From Actinomycetota bacterium (lineage in GTDB: Bacteria; Actinomycetota; Actinomycetes; Streptosporangiales; Streptosporangiaceae), in the NCBI GenBank assembly GCA_019240215.1, contig JAFAYQ010000069.1, forward strand, positions 1 through 64,000: 64,000 nt of DNA. Reading direction: 5' to 3'. This document shows positions 49,966-58,442 of this stretch, one piece after another. A program made the translations under genes and the position numbers. Each line of letters begins with the position of its first letter. The first letter of the stretch is position 1. The notes below the pieces were generated by a model. The model saw nothing but the letters and a program-made list of their open reading frames with translations. It did not search any database and was not told where the DNA came from.

Positions 49966-50274
49966 ATGAGCGTCGAACGAACGCACTCGGGTCACCAGAC
50001 CCGGTACGAGCTGCACGACGAGGCCCGGCTGGCGGCCGTGCTGACCTACACGGCCGACCCCAACGAGCCCGCGACCTGGAAGATCCTGCTGCCGGGGCCG
50101 GGCGGCGGCGAGGACCTGTACGGCACCCAGCGCTTCCCGGCCCCCGACAAGACCCAGCTCAGGGCCTGGCTGGGGGCGGTCGTGGGACCGGACCGGGCCG
50201 CCGAACTGGCGGACGCGGTCGACGCCGGCCCGCCGGGACCCGCCCACTGGGGCGGGTCCGGTTCGGTCAGCTGA
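49966..50274 (+). CDS. hypothetical protein
   Basis: 102 residues; TGAGGAGG 5 bp before the ATG makes it convincing. Acidic, with WKILLPGPGGGEDLYGTQRF and a C-terminal helix (RAAELADAVDAG). Follows DUF1275 by 10 bp, probably cotranscribed. Its end overlaps catC by 8 bp tail to tail. No family recognised. Confidence 0.75.
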   Translation: MSVERTHSGHQTRYELHDEARLAAVLTYTADPNEPATWKILLPGPGGGEDLYGTQRFPAPDKTQLRAWLGAVVGPDRAAELADAVDAGPPGPAHWGGSGSVS

Positions 50275-50551
50275 GCGCGATGTCCGAGGGGTGCTGGGAC
50301 AGCGGCGTCACCTCGATCTGCATGTAGGGAAACAGCGGCAGGTTCCAGAGGATGTCTTGCAGCTCCTCGTGGCTGTCGACGTCGAGGATGCTGAGGTTGG
50401 CGAACTGGCCGGACCGGCGCCAGATGTGCGGCCACTTGCCCGCCCGCTGCCACTCGTGGCTGTAGGCCTTCTCCCGGGCCAGCAGATCGGCCCGGAAGCC
50501 AGGATCGAGGTCGGGCGGCAGGTGCACTTCCATCGTGACCGCGAACAGCAC
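50267..50551 (-). CDS. catC: muconolactone delta-isomerase
   Basis: 94 residues from the GTG at 50551 with GGGAGG upstream; family size is 92-96. LFAVTMEVHLPPDLDPGFRA, KAYSHEWQRAGKWPHIWRRS, then LPLFPYMQIEVTPLSQHPSD cover the whole family pattern. Converts muconolactone to 3-oxoadipate enol-lactone. Last gene of the nine-gene operon; catD/pcaD for the next step is not adjacent. Confidence 0.94.
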   Translation of the reverse strand: MLFAVTMEVHLPPDLDPGFRADLLAREKAYSHEWQRAGKWPHIWRRSGQFANLSILDVDSHEELQDILWNLPLFPYMQIEVTPLSQHPSDIALS

Positions 50552-50569
50552 GGGGCCTCCCACAAAGAG

Positions 50570-51418
50570 TCAGGCGGGGTCGAGTACGTAGTCATACTCC
50601 ACGTCGACGCCGTGGCCGTCGGCGGCGGGCCGGGGGTCGAGCATCAGCTCGGGCTTGACCGCCGAGGCGATGTCGTCGTCGTTGTGCGGGTCGCCGGGGA
50701 AGTAGAGCTGGGTGGTGATCAGCTGGTAGCCGGCGGCCGAGACCTTCATGTGCAGGTGGGCGGGCCGCCAGGCGTGCCAGCCGGCCGACCGGATGAGCGC
50801 GCCGGTCGCGCCGTCGGTCGGGATCTGGTAGGGCGCGGGCTGGATGGTGTGGATGCGGAACCGGCCGTCGGCGTCGGCGGTGATCCGGCCGCGCAGGTTC
50901 CACTCGGGGAGGCCGGGGGCGAACTGGGCGTAGTAGCCGGCGTCGTCGCAGTGCCAGATGTCGACCTCGGCCCCGCCCAGCGGGGTGCCGTCGACCGCCC
51001 GGACCTGGCCGTGGAACACCAGCGGGGTACCCGGCTCGCCGTCCCGCATCGGCAGCGTCGCCTCGGCCCCGAACTCGGGGGAACCGGGCGCGTAGAACGG
51101 GCCCTCGATCGTGCCCTTGCTGCCCTCGCGGGTGGCGCTGGCCACCTCCTCGACCACGTGCTCGACGAACACGTCGAGGAACAGCGGCCACTCGCCGTCC
51201 GCCCCGACCTGGATCAGCCAGGCCTTGAGCGCGTCGTACTCGGGGTAGGTGACGTCGTGCTTGCGGATGATGCCGTGCACCGCTTCCAGCAGTTCGCGGG
51301 CCAGCAGGCTGACCCGCTCGGGCGAGGTGTCGGCGGTGTGCTGCTTGTCGGTGCGGAAGCGCTCGGTGGCGGAGGCGCCGGTCGCGGCCGCCGTCGCCTT
51401 CTCTTCGGTCGAGGTCAT
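50570..51418 (-). CDS. catA: catechol 1,2-dioxygenase
   Basis: 282 residues. Intradiol non-haem Fe(III) enzyme: ligand tyrosines in DDAGYYAQFAPG and PAPYQIPTDG, ligand histidines in HAWRPAHLHMKVSA; N-terminal helical dimer domain VSLLARELLEAVHGIIRKHD. Cleaves catechol to cis,cis-muconate. Lies between catB (13 bp) and catC (18 bp). Confidence 0.96.
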   Translation of the reverse strand: MTSTEEKATAAATGASATERFRTDKQHTADTSPERVSLLARELLEAVHGIIRKHDVTYPEYDALKAWLIQVGADGEWPLFLDVFVEHVVEEVASATREGSKGTIEGPFYAPGSPEFGAEATLPMRDGEPGTPLVFHGQVRAVDGTPLGGAEVDIWHCDDAGYYAQFAPGLPEWNLRGRITADADGRFRIHTIQPAPYQIPTDGATGALIRSAGWHAWRPAHLHMKVSAAGYQLITTQLYFPGDPHNDDDIASAVKPELMLDPRPAADGHGVDVEYDYVLDPA

Positions 51419-51431
51419 GGCGGGGTTCCCT

Positions 51432-52532
51432 TCAGTCGGTGCGGTAGTACGTGAGCTTGTCCTCGTCGATGACGGCGCCGAGGCCGGGCGCCTCGCGGAC
51501 CCGGAGCACGCCGTCGCGGATCTGCAGCGGCTCGGCCAGCAGGTCGTCGCGCATGTCGAGGAAGTTCGACAGCTCGCCGGCCCGGCGCGACGTGGCGGCG
51601 AACGCGGCCCCGAACGCCAGGCTGCACAGCGAGCCGAGCTGGCCGTCGATCTGGTTGCCGAGCACCACGTCGGCCCCGAGCCCCTCGCACTGGGCGAGGA
51701 TGCGGTGCGACCCGGTGAAGCCGGTGCGGGCGGTCTTGATGCTGACGCCGTGGGCGGCGCCGCCCAGCAGTTCGCGGGTCACGTCGCCGGGGGTGGGCAC
51801 GCTCTCGTCGGCGAACAGCGGGATCTGGCTCTGGCGGGCCAGCCAGCGGCGGCCGAGCACGTCGTCGGCCGGGCACAGTTCCTCGGCGAACTGGAGGTCG
51901 AGGTCGGCCAGGGCCCGCAGCGCGCGGGCGGCCTCGGCCGCCGTCCAGCCCCGGTTGCCGTCGATGTAGAGCTCGGCACCGGGGCCGAGCGCCTCCCGCA
52001 GCGCCCGGCAGGCGGCGATGTCGAGGTCGGCCGGGCGCCGCCCGACCTTGACCTTGAACGTGCTGATGCCGTACAGCTCGCCGACCCGGTGGGCCTCGGC
52101 CACCATCTCGGCCGGCTCGGCGAACCCGACCATGTGGGCGACCCGCATCCGGTTGCCGTAGCCGCCCAGCAGCTCGGTCACCGGCAGGCCGGTCGCCTGG
52201 CCGACGATGTCCCAGACCGCCATGTCGAGGGCGGCCTTGGCGGTCGGGTTGCCCACGGTGCGATCGAGCCGGACCCGGAGCTGCTCGCGTTCGAGCGGGG
52301 ACAGCCCGGTCACCTGGGGCGCGAACACGGTGCCGATGACGGCCAGGATCGAGGCCTGGGTCTCGCCGTAGGTGTAGGGCCGCGGCGGCGCCTCGGCGGT
52401 GCCGGTCAGGCCCTCGTCCGTGTGCACCCGCACCAGCACGTGCTCGGCCTCGGTGACCTCGCCGGACGCGAACCGCAGCGGTTTGCGGTACGGGATCGTG
52501 AACGGGATCGCCTCGATCTTGGTGATCTTCAT
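51432..52532 (-). CDS. catB: muconate cycloisomerase
   Basis: 366 residues, enolase superfamily. Catalytic KxK in STFKVKVGRRPADLD, metal ligands in LYIDGNRGWT, FAEELCPADD and FADESVPTPG, opposite lysine in VSIKTARTGF. N-terminal capping domain starts ITKIEAIPFTIPYRKPLRFA. Converts cis,cis-muconate to muconolactone with Mn2+. Order catB-catA-catC following the hydroxylase genes. Confidence 0.95.
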   Translation of the reverse strand: MKITKIEAIPFTIPYRKPLRFASGEVTEAEHVLVRVHTDEGLTGTAEAPPRPYTYGETQASILAVIGTVFAPQVTGLSPLEREQLRVRLDRTVGNPTAKAALDMAVWDIVGQATGLPVTELLGGYGNRMRVAHMVGFAEPAEMVAEAHRVGELYGISTFKVKVGRRPADLDIAACRALREALGPGAELYIDGNRGWTAAEAARALRALADLDLQFAEELCPADDVLGRRWLARQSQIPLFADESVPTPGDVTRELLGGAAHGVSIKTARTGFTGSHRILAQCEGLGADVVLGNQIDGQLGSLCSLAFGAAFAATSRRAGELSNFLDMRDDLLAEPLQIRDGVLRVREAPGLGAVIDEDKLTYYRTD

Positions 52533-52557
52533 CGTTGCCTTTCCGGGCCCTTCCGGG

Positions 52558-53610
52558 TCAGCGGCGGATCAGCGGGCTGCGGACCACGTTGGTCCCGGCC
52601 GCCCGGTCGGCGGAATCGAAGAAGTCCTCCCGGTAGATGTCGCGCGGGAACAGCCGGGCCTTCATCAGCGCCTTCATGGTGTCGGTGACGAACTCGGGGC
52701 TGCCGCAGATGTAGGCCACGTTCCCGGCCGCCCGCGGGTAGTCCTCGGCCAGCAGCACCGGCACCCGGCCCTGGCGGCCACCGTGCTCCTCGCGGGAGAC
52801 GGCCGGGCGGTAGGAGAACCAGTCGTGGCCGGCCGCGAACTGCTCCAGCCAGGCGTGCTCGTACAGGTCGGCGGCGGTCGACACCCCGTGGTAGAGCACC
52901 ACCTGGTGGCCGCCGCCGGTCCGGTCGACGTGCTGGATGATCGACTTCATCGGGGCCAGCCCGGTCCCGCCCGCCAGCAGCAGCACCGGCTGCTCCCGGG
53001 CCGGCCGGAACGAGAACTGCCCGTACGGGCCGGACACCGGCACCTGGTGGCCGGCCGCCAGGTCCCGGAAGATCCAGCCGGCCGTCGCCGCCCCGTCGGC
53101 CGACAGCTTGACGTGCAGCTCGATCCGCGACCCGTCGCCGGGGGCGCTGGCCACCGAGTACGGCCGGGTCTGGCCGCCCGGCGTCTGCAGCTGGACGTAC
53201 TGGCCGGCGTTGAACGCCAGCGGCCGGTCCAGCTCGAGCACCAGCCGCCGGACCCGGGGGGCGACCTCGGTCACCTCGGTGACGGTGCCGGTGTAGTCGC
53301 GGACCGGGTGTACGTCGACCCCCTCCTCGACGTCGACCTCGCCCTCGACGGTCACGTCGCCGCGCGGCCGGGCCACGCACAGCAGGGCCGCGCCCTCCTC
53401 GCGTTCGCTTTCCAGCAGCGCGTACGGGGAGGCGTCGCCGAGGTCGAGGTCGCCGTCCAGCACCTGGGCCTTGCAGGTGCCGCAGGTGCCGTGGGTGCAG
53501 GCGTGCGGCAGCCAGACGCCGTCGCGCAGGCAGGCGTCGAGCACGGTCTGGTCCTCGCGGCACTCGATCTCGGCGCCGAGCGGTTCGACGGTGACGGTGT
53601 AGGTCTGCAT
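52558..53610 (-). CDS. dmpP: phenol hydroxylase reductase subunit (P5)
   Basis: 350 residues. Plant-type [2Fe-2S] domain with Cys38, Cys43, Cys46 and Cys78 (CTHGTCGTCKAQV), FAD domain with RPYSVASAPG, and NAD domain LLLAGGTGLAPMKSIIQHVD ending in AYICGSPEFV. Passes electrons from NADH to the diiron oxygenase. Same length as DmpP of pseudomonads. Confidence 0.95.
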   Translation of the reverse strand: MQTYTVTVEPLGAEIECREDQTVLDACLRDGVWLPHACTHGTCGTCKAQVLDGDLDLGDASPYALLESEREEGAALLCVARPRGDVTVEGEVDVEEGVDVHPVRDYTGTVTEVTEVAPRVRRLVLELDRPLAFNAGQYVQLQTPGGQTRPYSVASAPGDGSRIELHVKLSADGAATAGWIFRDLAAGHQVPVSGPYGQFSFRPAREQPVLLLAGGTGLAPMKSIIQHVDRTGGGHQVVLYHGVSTAADLYEHAWLEQFAAGHDWFSYRPAVSREEHGGRQGRVPVLLAEDYPRAAGNVAYICGSPEFVTDTMKALMKARLFPRDIYREDFFDSADRAAGTNVVRSPLIRR

Positions 53611-53630
53611 CGGCCGGCTCCGTTCAGGCG

Positions 53631-53951
53631 TCAGGCCGAGAAGTGCAGGAGCGCCTTGTGCCCGATCCCGAGGTCGTGGAGGGAGCGGATGTCGTCGGCG
53701 GCCAGCGGTTCGTCGAACAGGCGCCAGTCGCGGACGGCGGCCGGGTCGAAGTCGGGATCGGACCCGGCCCAGGGGGCCACGATCTGGGCCACGAACTCGC
53801 CGAACGGCATCGCCTGGGGGACCCGGAAGCAGGCGGCCGAGCAGAACAGCGGGTTGCCGTCCCAGTGCACGTAGACCAGCTGGTCGTCCCCGAACAGCTC
53901 GGCTCGGTCGGCGGAGGGGAATTCATATTCATAAAGGGCCTTGACCGGCAT
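53631..53951 (-). CDS. dmpO: phenol hydroxylase subunit P4
   Basis: 106 residues, matching DmpO size and pattern: MPVKALYEYEFPSADRAELF, VHWDGNPLFCSAACFRVPQA, and the C-terminal IGHKALLHFSA. Structural gamma subunit of the hydroxylase. Starts 3 bp after the dmpN stop. Confidence 0.92.
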   Translation of the reverse strand: MPVKALYEYEFPSADRAELFGDDQLVYVHWDGNPLFCSAACFRVPQAMPFGEFVAQIVAPWAGSDPDFDPAAVRDWRLFDEPLAADDIRSLHDLGIGHKALLHFSA

Positions 53952-53954
53952 GGC

Positions 53955-55490
53955 TCACCTCTCCGGTGCGGGTGACGGGTTCGATGCGTGCCAGTCGGCC
54001 CACGACCGGGCGTCGGGCGAACCCTGGTACTCGCCGTTGTCGCCGTCCTGGATGCCGTACCACGCCAGGACGTCGGGGACGGTGGGGCCGCCGCAGTGAC
54101 CCTGGTAGATCTGGTGGACCGGCAGCCAGGCCTGCACGTACTTCTCGGGCTCGCGCTCGAACACCCACTGGCAGCCGTTGCTGCAGGTGTGGAACGTCTC
54201 GCCGCGGTAGTCGGAGCGCCGGAACGAGATCCGGGCCGGGTCGTCGGTCTCGGTGAACGCCATCGGGATCTGGCACACCTGGCACAGCTGGGGCAGGCCC
54301 TGGAAGAAGACCCGGCCGCCGGCCGCCTCGATCCGCCGGTGCCGGTCCCAGACCGGCTGGTACAGCTGCTGGTAGGTGTCCGGGTACTGGCTGGCCAGCC
54401 AGCGCGAGTGCTCCTCGGTCGGGGTCGAGGTGGTGAACGCGGCCGCGAAGCTGAAGTTGTGCAGGATCTTGTAGACCTGGTGCGACAGATGGTCCTTCTC
54501 GGCGATCGCGTCGCCGACGTGCCGGGGCGGCTTGATGCCGTAGAAGTCCAGGTCGGGGAAAAGACCCCCGAGCATCTGGTCCTCGAAGTACAGCTCGAAT
54601 GCTTCCTTCCAGCTCATCACCGGCTTGGGGAGCATGTAATCCATCATGCCGGCCACCAGCGCCGACATCCGGTACGCGCGCCAGAACCACTTGTCGATCC
54701 AGCCCTGGATGATCGGCACGTTGGCCTCGTCCTGCTCGAGCAGGAACTTGATCGCCTCCAGGCCGAGGGTCATGTGGCGGCTCTCGTCGGACTGGGCCGA
54801 GAACCCGAACGACATCGTCGGCATGTCCCCGTTGAAGCTGGCGCCGGACATGAACGGCACGAACAGCAGGTTGGTGAGCAGGTACTCGAAGCTGAACGAG
54901 ATCGAGATCAGGAACTCGAACGGCCCGGCGCTCATCGCGTCGTCGAACAGCGACTTGGGCACCGACAGGTACCAGACCCGGTCGTGCATCTTCGACCAGC
55001 TGTGGAAGCCGCCGTAGTACTTGTTGTAGTTGCTGATCGTGTGGATCTGGGTCTGCGCGTGCCGCAGCTCGTCCACGCTCTGGCACAGGGCCGCGAACCG
55101 GGGGGCCGGGCCCTCCAGGTAGCGGGCCAGGTAGGCGAAGTGCCGGTGGGCGGCGTACTCCAGCGGGGTGACGCCCTGGATGAACAGCTTGATCGCGTTC
55201 AGGTAGCTGGCGTCGGACAGGGCCAGGTGGCCCTGGCTCTGGGCGAAGCTGTCGAGCACCGCGTACAGCCGCTTGTCCTTTTCCGCCTGGTACTTGTAGT
55301 AGGCGTCGACCGTCAGCCGGAACGGGTCGCTCCAGCCGTCCCAGTCGTGGACCTTGATGCCCTCGTAGGACGTGTACGGGTACAGCTGCTCCTTGCCGAC
55401 GTAGCTGGGCTGCCAGTCCAGGTCCCGGGTGAGCAGCGCGTAGCGTTCCTTGAGCGGGAGCTTCCGCTTCCGCGGCATGGCCTGGGTCAT
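53955..55490 (-). CDS. dmpN: phenol hydroxylase large (alpha) subunit P3
   Basis: 511 residues; ATG overlaps the dmpM stop by one base (TGATG). Bacterial multicomponent monooxygenase diiron site with two ExxH motifs: SVDELRHAQTQIHTISNYNK and SDESRHMTLGLEAIKFLLEQ, plus first Glu in the preceding helix. C-terminal zinc-type cysteines CQVCQIPM and TCSNGCQWVFE are as in DmpN. Hydroxylates phenol (or cresols) to catechols with O2. Confidence 0.96.
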   Translation of the reverse strand: MTQAMPRKRKLPLKERYALLTRDLDWQPSYVGKEQLYPYTSYEGIKVHDWDGWSDPFRLTVDAYYKYQAEKDKRLYAVLDSFAQSQGHLALSDASYLNAIKLFIQGVTPLEYAAHRHFAYLARYLEGPAPRFAALCQSVDELRHAQTQIHTISNYNKYYGGFHSWSKMHDRVWYLSVPKSLFDDAMSAGPFEFLISISFSFEYLLTNLLFVPFMSGASFNGDMPTMSFGFSAQSDESRHMTLGLEAIKFLLEQDEANVPIIQGWIDKWFWRAYRMSALVAGMMDYMLPKPVMSWKEAFELYFEDQMLGGLFPDLDFYGIKPPRHVGDAIAEKDHLSHQVYKILHNFSFAAAFTTSTPTEEHSRWLASQYPDTYQQLYQPVWDRHRRIEAAGGRVFFQGLPQLCQVCQIPMAFTETDDPARISFRRSDYRGETFHTCSNGCQWVFEREPEKYVQAWLPVHQIYQGHCGGPTVPDVLAWYGIQDGDNGEYQGSPDARSWADWHASNPSPAPER

Positions 55491-55825
55491 CAGTGCTCCC
55501 AACTGACGATGATCTGGTCGTCGTCCCACTCGGAGAAGTTGCCGGCGTAGGAGACCAGCGCGAGCTGGAACTCCCCGGTGTCCCACTCGCGGCCGAGCTT
55601 GCCCTCGACCGTCTCCCGGTTGATCACCATCCGGCCGGCCGCCTGCAGCTTGAGCAGCCCGGGCAGGTGGCGGATGGTCAGCTCGGGGTTGTCGGCCCGG
55701 ATCGCGTCGACCAGGGCCCGGTTCTCCTCGGCGTCCTGCAGGTCGATGCCGACCTGCCGCCGGGTGCTGGGGGTGGCCTGCGGGCTGGGGGTGGCCTGCG
55801 GGCCGGAGGTGGCCTGCTCGCTCAT
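55490..55825 (-). CDS. dmpM: phenol hydroxylase coupling protein P2
   Basis: 111 residues; ATG overlaps the dmpL stop (ATGA). Core VGIDLQDAEENRALVDAIRA, then HLPGLLKLQAAGRMVINRET and DDQIIVSWEH is the effector fold of DmpM/MmoB. The N-terminus has an extra Pro/Gln/Ala/Thr stretch (SGPQATPSPQATPS) from an 18-bp tandem repeat at 55771-55824, not present in usual DmpM. Confidence 0.93.
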   Translation of the reverse strand: MSEQATSGPQATPSPQATPSTRRQVGIDLQDAEENRALVDAIRADNPELTIRHLPGLLKLQAAGRMVINRETVEGKLGREWDTGEFQLALVSYAGNFSEWDDDQIIVSWEH

Positions 55826-56769
55826 GGGGTGGCTCCGTTCAGGCGGTCGTCGACGACCGCCGACAGGGCGGCGGCCGCTTCCTGGGCGCGCGGCGCCCAG
55901 GTCTGGGTGATGCGGTCCAGGTGCCCGGTGTTGGCCGCCCCGTGCTCGGGGTCCTCGCGCCAGCTGGTCACCAGCGCGTCCAGCCACTTGCGCTGGTCGG
56001 CGAACCAGCGGGTCAGGTGCTGGGCGAACAGGCTGTAGGGCCCGGCCCCGCCCAGCAGCGCGCGCTCGTCCAGCCCGGCGTAGAGCAGCGGGTACAGCAG
56101 CGCGTCGACCTGGTCGATGGCCAGCAGCCCCTCGGCCCAGTCGTCGACGACCATGATCTCCTCGGTCAGCCGCCGCAGCGGCTGCAGGTGCGCCCCGTCC
56201 AGCCACTCCTGCTTGGCGGTGGTGAGCACGTCGCCGGTGCCGCCGCCGAGGGCGATGCCGACCCGGGACAGCATCTGGGCGTTGCCGATGCGGTCGAAGG
56301 CGGCGAACGTGCAGCACTGCTCGACCGAGGTGCCGTGCGCGAACCGGGCGCCGGCCACGCTGACCAGCTGGGCCCCGGACTCGTAGTGCCGCAGCGGGAT
56401 CACCACCGAGGCCAGCACCCCGCGCCAGGCGTCCGGCAGCTTGGCCAGCAGGTCGCGGTCCTCGAGGTAGCCGAGGGTCTTGCCGAACTCGTCGTGCAGC
56501 GCCGCCCGGTTGGTGACGTAGGGGGTGTAGTAGAAGCCGCGGGGGTCGGCGAACGTGTAGGGGTCGGTCAGCCGGAGCGCCGAGTAGCGCGGGTCGTACA
56601 GCTCGCGGCCGGCGATCCAGGTCGGGCGGTAGTGGAAGTTCTCCCGCGGCTCGACGTCGAGGGTGGCTTCCTGGTAGCGGGTGGCGGGCTGATCCCCGAG
56701 GCGGTCGATGACGTTCTGGTAGCTGTTCCGTTTGGGCTCGATGACCTGGTAGCGCAACTCATACTGCAC
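55822..56769 (-). CDS. dmpL: phenol hydroxylase small (beta) subunit P1
   Basis: 315 residues. Beta subunit pattern: RYQVIEPKRNSYQNVIDRLG, YRPTWIAGRELYDPRYSALR, YYTPYVTNRAALHDEFGKTL and the QCCTFAAFDRIGNAQMLSRV helix. Lacks the iron ligands, as expected. Overlaps dmpM by 4 bp. Confidence 0.94.
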   Translation of the reverse strand: MQYELRYQVIEPKRNSYQNVIDRLGDQPATRYQEATLDVEPRENFHYRPTWIAGRELYDPRYSALRLTDPYTFADPRGFYYTPYVTNRAALHDEFGKTLGYLEDRDLLAKLPDAWRGVLASVVIPLRHYESGAQLVSVAGARFAHGTSVEQCCTFAAFDRIGNAQMLSRVGIALGGGTGDVLTTAKQEWLDGAHLQPLRRLTEEIMVVDDWAEGLLAIDQVDALLYPLLYAGLDERALLGGAGPYSLFAQHLTRWFADQRKWLDALVTSWREDPEHGAANTGHLDRITQTWAPRAQEAAAALSAVVDDRLNGATP

Positions 56770-56778
56770 GGCTGGCTC

Positions 56779-57165
56779 CTAATCGGCGATGAGGCTGAGG
56801 ACCAGGGCCTGGAGCTCGTCCTCGCTGGACAGCTGGCGGGGCTGGTCGTCGTCCCGGCCGTCGACGACCAGGCGCACCAGCGCGGTCCGGCCGGACATGG
56901 CGGTCTGGACGCGGGCGCTGCGGTCCCGGTAGCCGAGGGTGAAGGTGAGGCCGCCCGGGCCGACCTCGTCGTCCAGCCGGATCACCTCACCGCGGTCGCG
57001 GAGTACGGCGTTGGCCTCGCTGACCAGCTGCTCGGCCAGCGAGCGGACGATGACCTGGGTGTCGGTGGCGGCCGGGATCGGCCCGGGGGCGCTCGGCACG
57101 GTCGCGACCGCGGGCGCGGGCTCGCCGTCCAGCCGGTCCTGGACGCTGTGCATGAACGGTGTCAT
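56779..57165 (-). CDS. first gene of the phenol operon, unidentified (DmpK position)
   Basis: 128 residues from the ATG at 57165 (AAGGG upstream). It stands where dmpK (assembly protein) stands in pseudomonads but I see no clear similarity: the sequence is a Pro/Ala-rich leader, then LAEQLVSEANAVLRDRGEVI and TFTLGYRDRSARVQTAMSGR and a C-terminal helix LSSEDELQALVLSLIAD. Nine bp before dmpL, so cotranscribed. It may be a functional substitute for DmpK or an unrelated factor. Confidence 0.75.
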   Translation of the reverse strand: MTPFMHSVQDRLDGEPAPAVATVPSAPGPIPAATDTQVIVRSLAEQLVSEANAVLRDRGEVIRLDDEVGPGGLTFTLGYRDRSARVQTAMSGRTALVRLVVDGRDDDQPRQLSSEDELQALVLSLIAD

Positions 57166-57182
57166 CGGCTGACCCTTCGGCG

Positions 57183-57250
57183 GGGCTGGTCCTCGGTGAC
57201 CAGCCCGTGGGACGAGTGTCACCCCGCCGATAGGGGCCTGTGAAATACAG
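57183..57250 (-). promoter_or_regulatory. promoter/leader of the phenol-cat operon
   Basis: CTGTgaaatACAG (57238-57250) is a short palindrome of LysR T-N11-A type in an AT-rich island, and a 9-bp hairpin GGGCTGGTC/GACCAGCCC (57183-57191, 57198-57206) lies in the 5' leader just ahead of the first start codon. The neighbouring LysR is the likely activator. Confidence 0.55.
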
Positions 57251-57431
57251 AAAAAGTCGCGATTGAGACGCTCGCCGTCTGAATGGGCGGGGTGGTGACT
57301 TGGGGGGCCGCGTGAGGCTGAAGGGCTAGGTGGGGTGTGAGAGGGCTTCGGGCGGATAGGGCTCGAGGGGCCTTGGGCTTGGCGGGTGGGCCGCGTGGCT
57401 GGGCGGGGCGAGGGCGCGGGGCGGTGAGGGC
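57251..57431. other. G-rich spacer between the LysR gene and the operon
   Basis: No gene. The plus strand has many GGG runs from about 57300 to 57430 (potential G-quadruplex on that strand, or on the non-template side of the leftward LysR transcript's end). Confidence 0.4.
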
Positions 57432-58343
57432 TCAGCGGGCCGGGTGGAGGGGGCGGCCGCCGCCGATGAGGGCCTCGGCCCGGGCGCGGACCCGGGCCAC
57501 GTGCGGGGAGGTCTCGCCCGCGCGGGTGGCCAGGGCCAGCTCGACCTCGCGGGTCGTCCCCGCCAGCGGCAGGTAGGTCGCCCCGGTGATCCGCAGGTGC
57601 TGGACGGACGCGGGCACCAGCGCGACCCCCAGGCCGGCCGCCACGAACGACACCATGGTGGAGGTCTCGGCCACCTCGTGCACGTTGGCGGGGGCGAAGC
57701 CGGCCCGCTGGCAGGCGTCGATGACCGCCTCGTAGACCACCGAGCGATGATTTGACGGGTAGGTGATGAACGGGTCGTCCCGCAGGTCGGCCAGCCGGAC
57801 CCGGTCGCGGGTGGCCAGCGGGTGGTGTTCGGGCAGCACCGCGATCAGCGGTTCGCGCCGCAGCACCTGGACGTCGACGGCCGCGTTGCGGACCGGCGGG
57901 CGCAGCAGCCCCAGGTCCAGCGATCCCTCGGTCAGCGCGGTGACCTGGTCGGGGGTCAGCATCTCGCCGTGGATGTCGAGCTCGATGCCGGGCAGGTCGG
58001 CCCGCAGCACCCGGACCAGCGCGGGCAGCAGATCGTAGGTGGCCGAGCCGGTGAACCCGATCGCGATCCGGCCGACCGTACCGGCCGCCACCTGGCCGGC
58101 CTCGGCCACGGCGTCGTCGACGGCGGCCAGGATGGCCCGGGCCCGCTCCAGGAACCGCTGGCCGGCCGCGGTCAGCTCGACCTTGCGGGTGGTGCGCCGG
58201 AACAGCACCACCCCCATCTCGGCCTCGAGCGCCTTGATCTGCTGCGACAGCGGCGGCTGGGCCATCTGCAGCCGCTCGGCGGCCCGGCCGAAGTGGGCCT
58301 CCTCGGCCACCGCCACGAAGTACTGGATGCGCCGGAGCTCCAT
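57432..58343 (-). CDS. LysR-family regulator, CatR/BenM-like
   Basis: 303 residues. HTH: IQYFVAVAEEAHFGRAAERL then QMAQPPLSQQIKALEAEMGV and VLFRRTTRKVELTAAGQRFL; effector domain LRREPLIAVLPEHHPLATRD and ETSTMVSFVAAGLGVALVPA, as in CatM/BenM-type sensors of muconate. It lies upstream of the phenol-cat operon and points the same way, unlike the usual divergent layout. Likely activates the operon. Confidence 0.92.
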   Translation of the reverse strand: MELRRIQYFVAVAEEAHFGRAAERLQMAQPPLSQQIKALEAEMGVVLFRRTTRKVELTAAGQRFLERARAILAAVDDAVAEAGQVAAGTVGRIAIGFTGSATYDLLPALVRVLRADLPGIELDIHGEMLTPDQVTALTEGSLDLGLLRPPVRNAAVDVQVLRREPLIAVLPEHHPLATRDRVRLADLRDDPFITYPSNHRSVVYEAVIDACQRAGFAPANVHEVAETSTMVSFVAAGLGVALVPASVQHLRITGATYLPLAGTTREVELALATRAGETSPHVARVRARAEALIGGGRPLHPAR

Positions 58344-58442
58344 CGCCGCAGGCTAACCCGCCAAGCAATCCCAACGGGCAGGTGGGCCGTAGTAACTACC
58401 GCAGTGGAGCGGGCTCGCCGGTCAAGGAGGATGCAGCGCGAG

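Noticed and set aside
53988-55550. 520-codon plus-strand frame opposite dmpN
   Set aside because: Val/Leu/His/Gln-rich antisense artefact; dmpN is unambiguous on the other strand.
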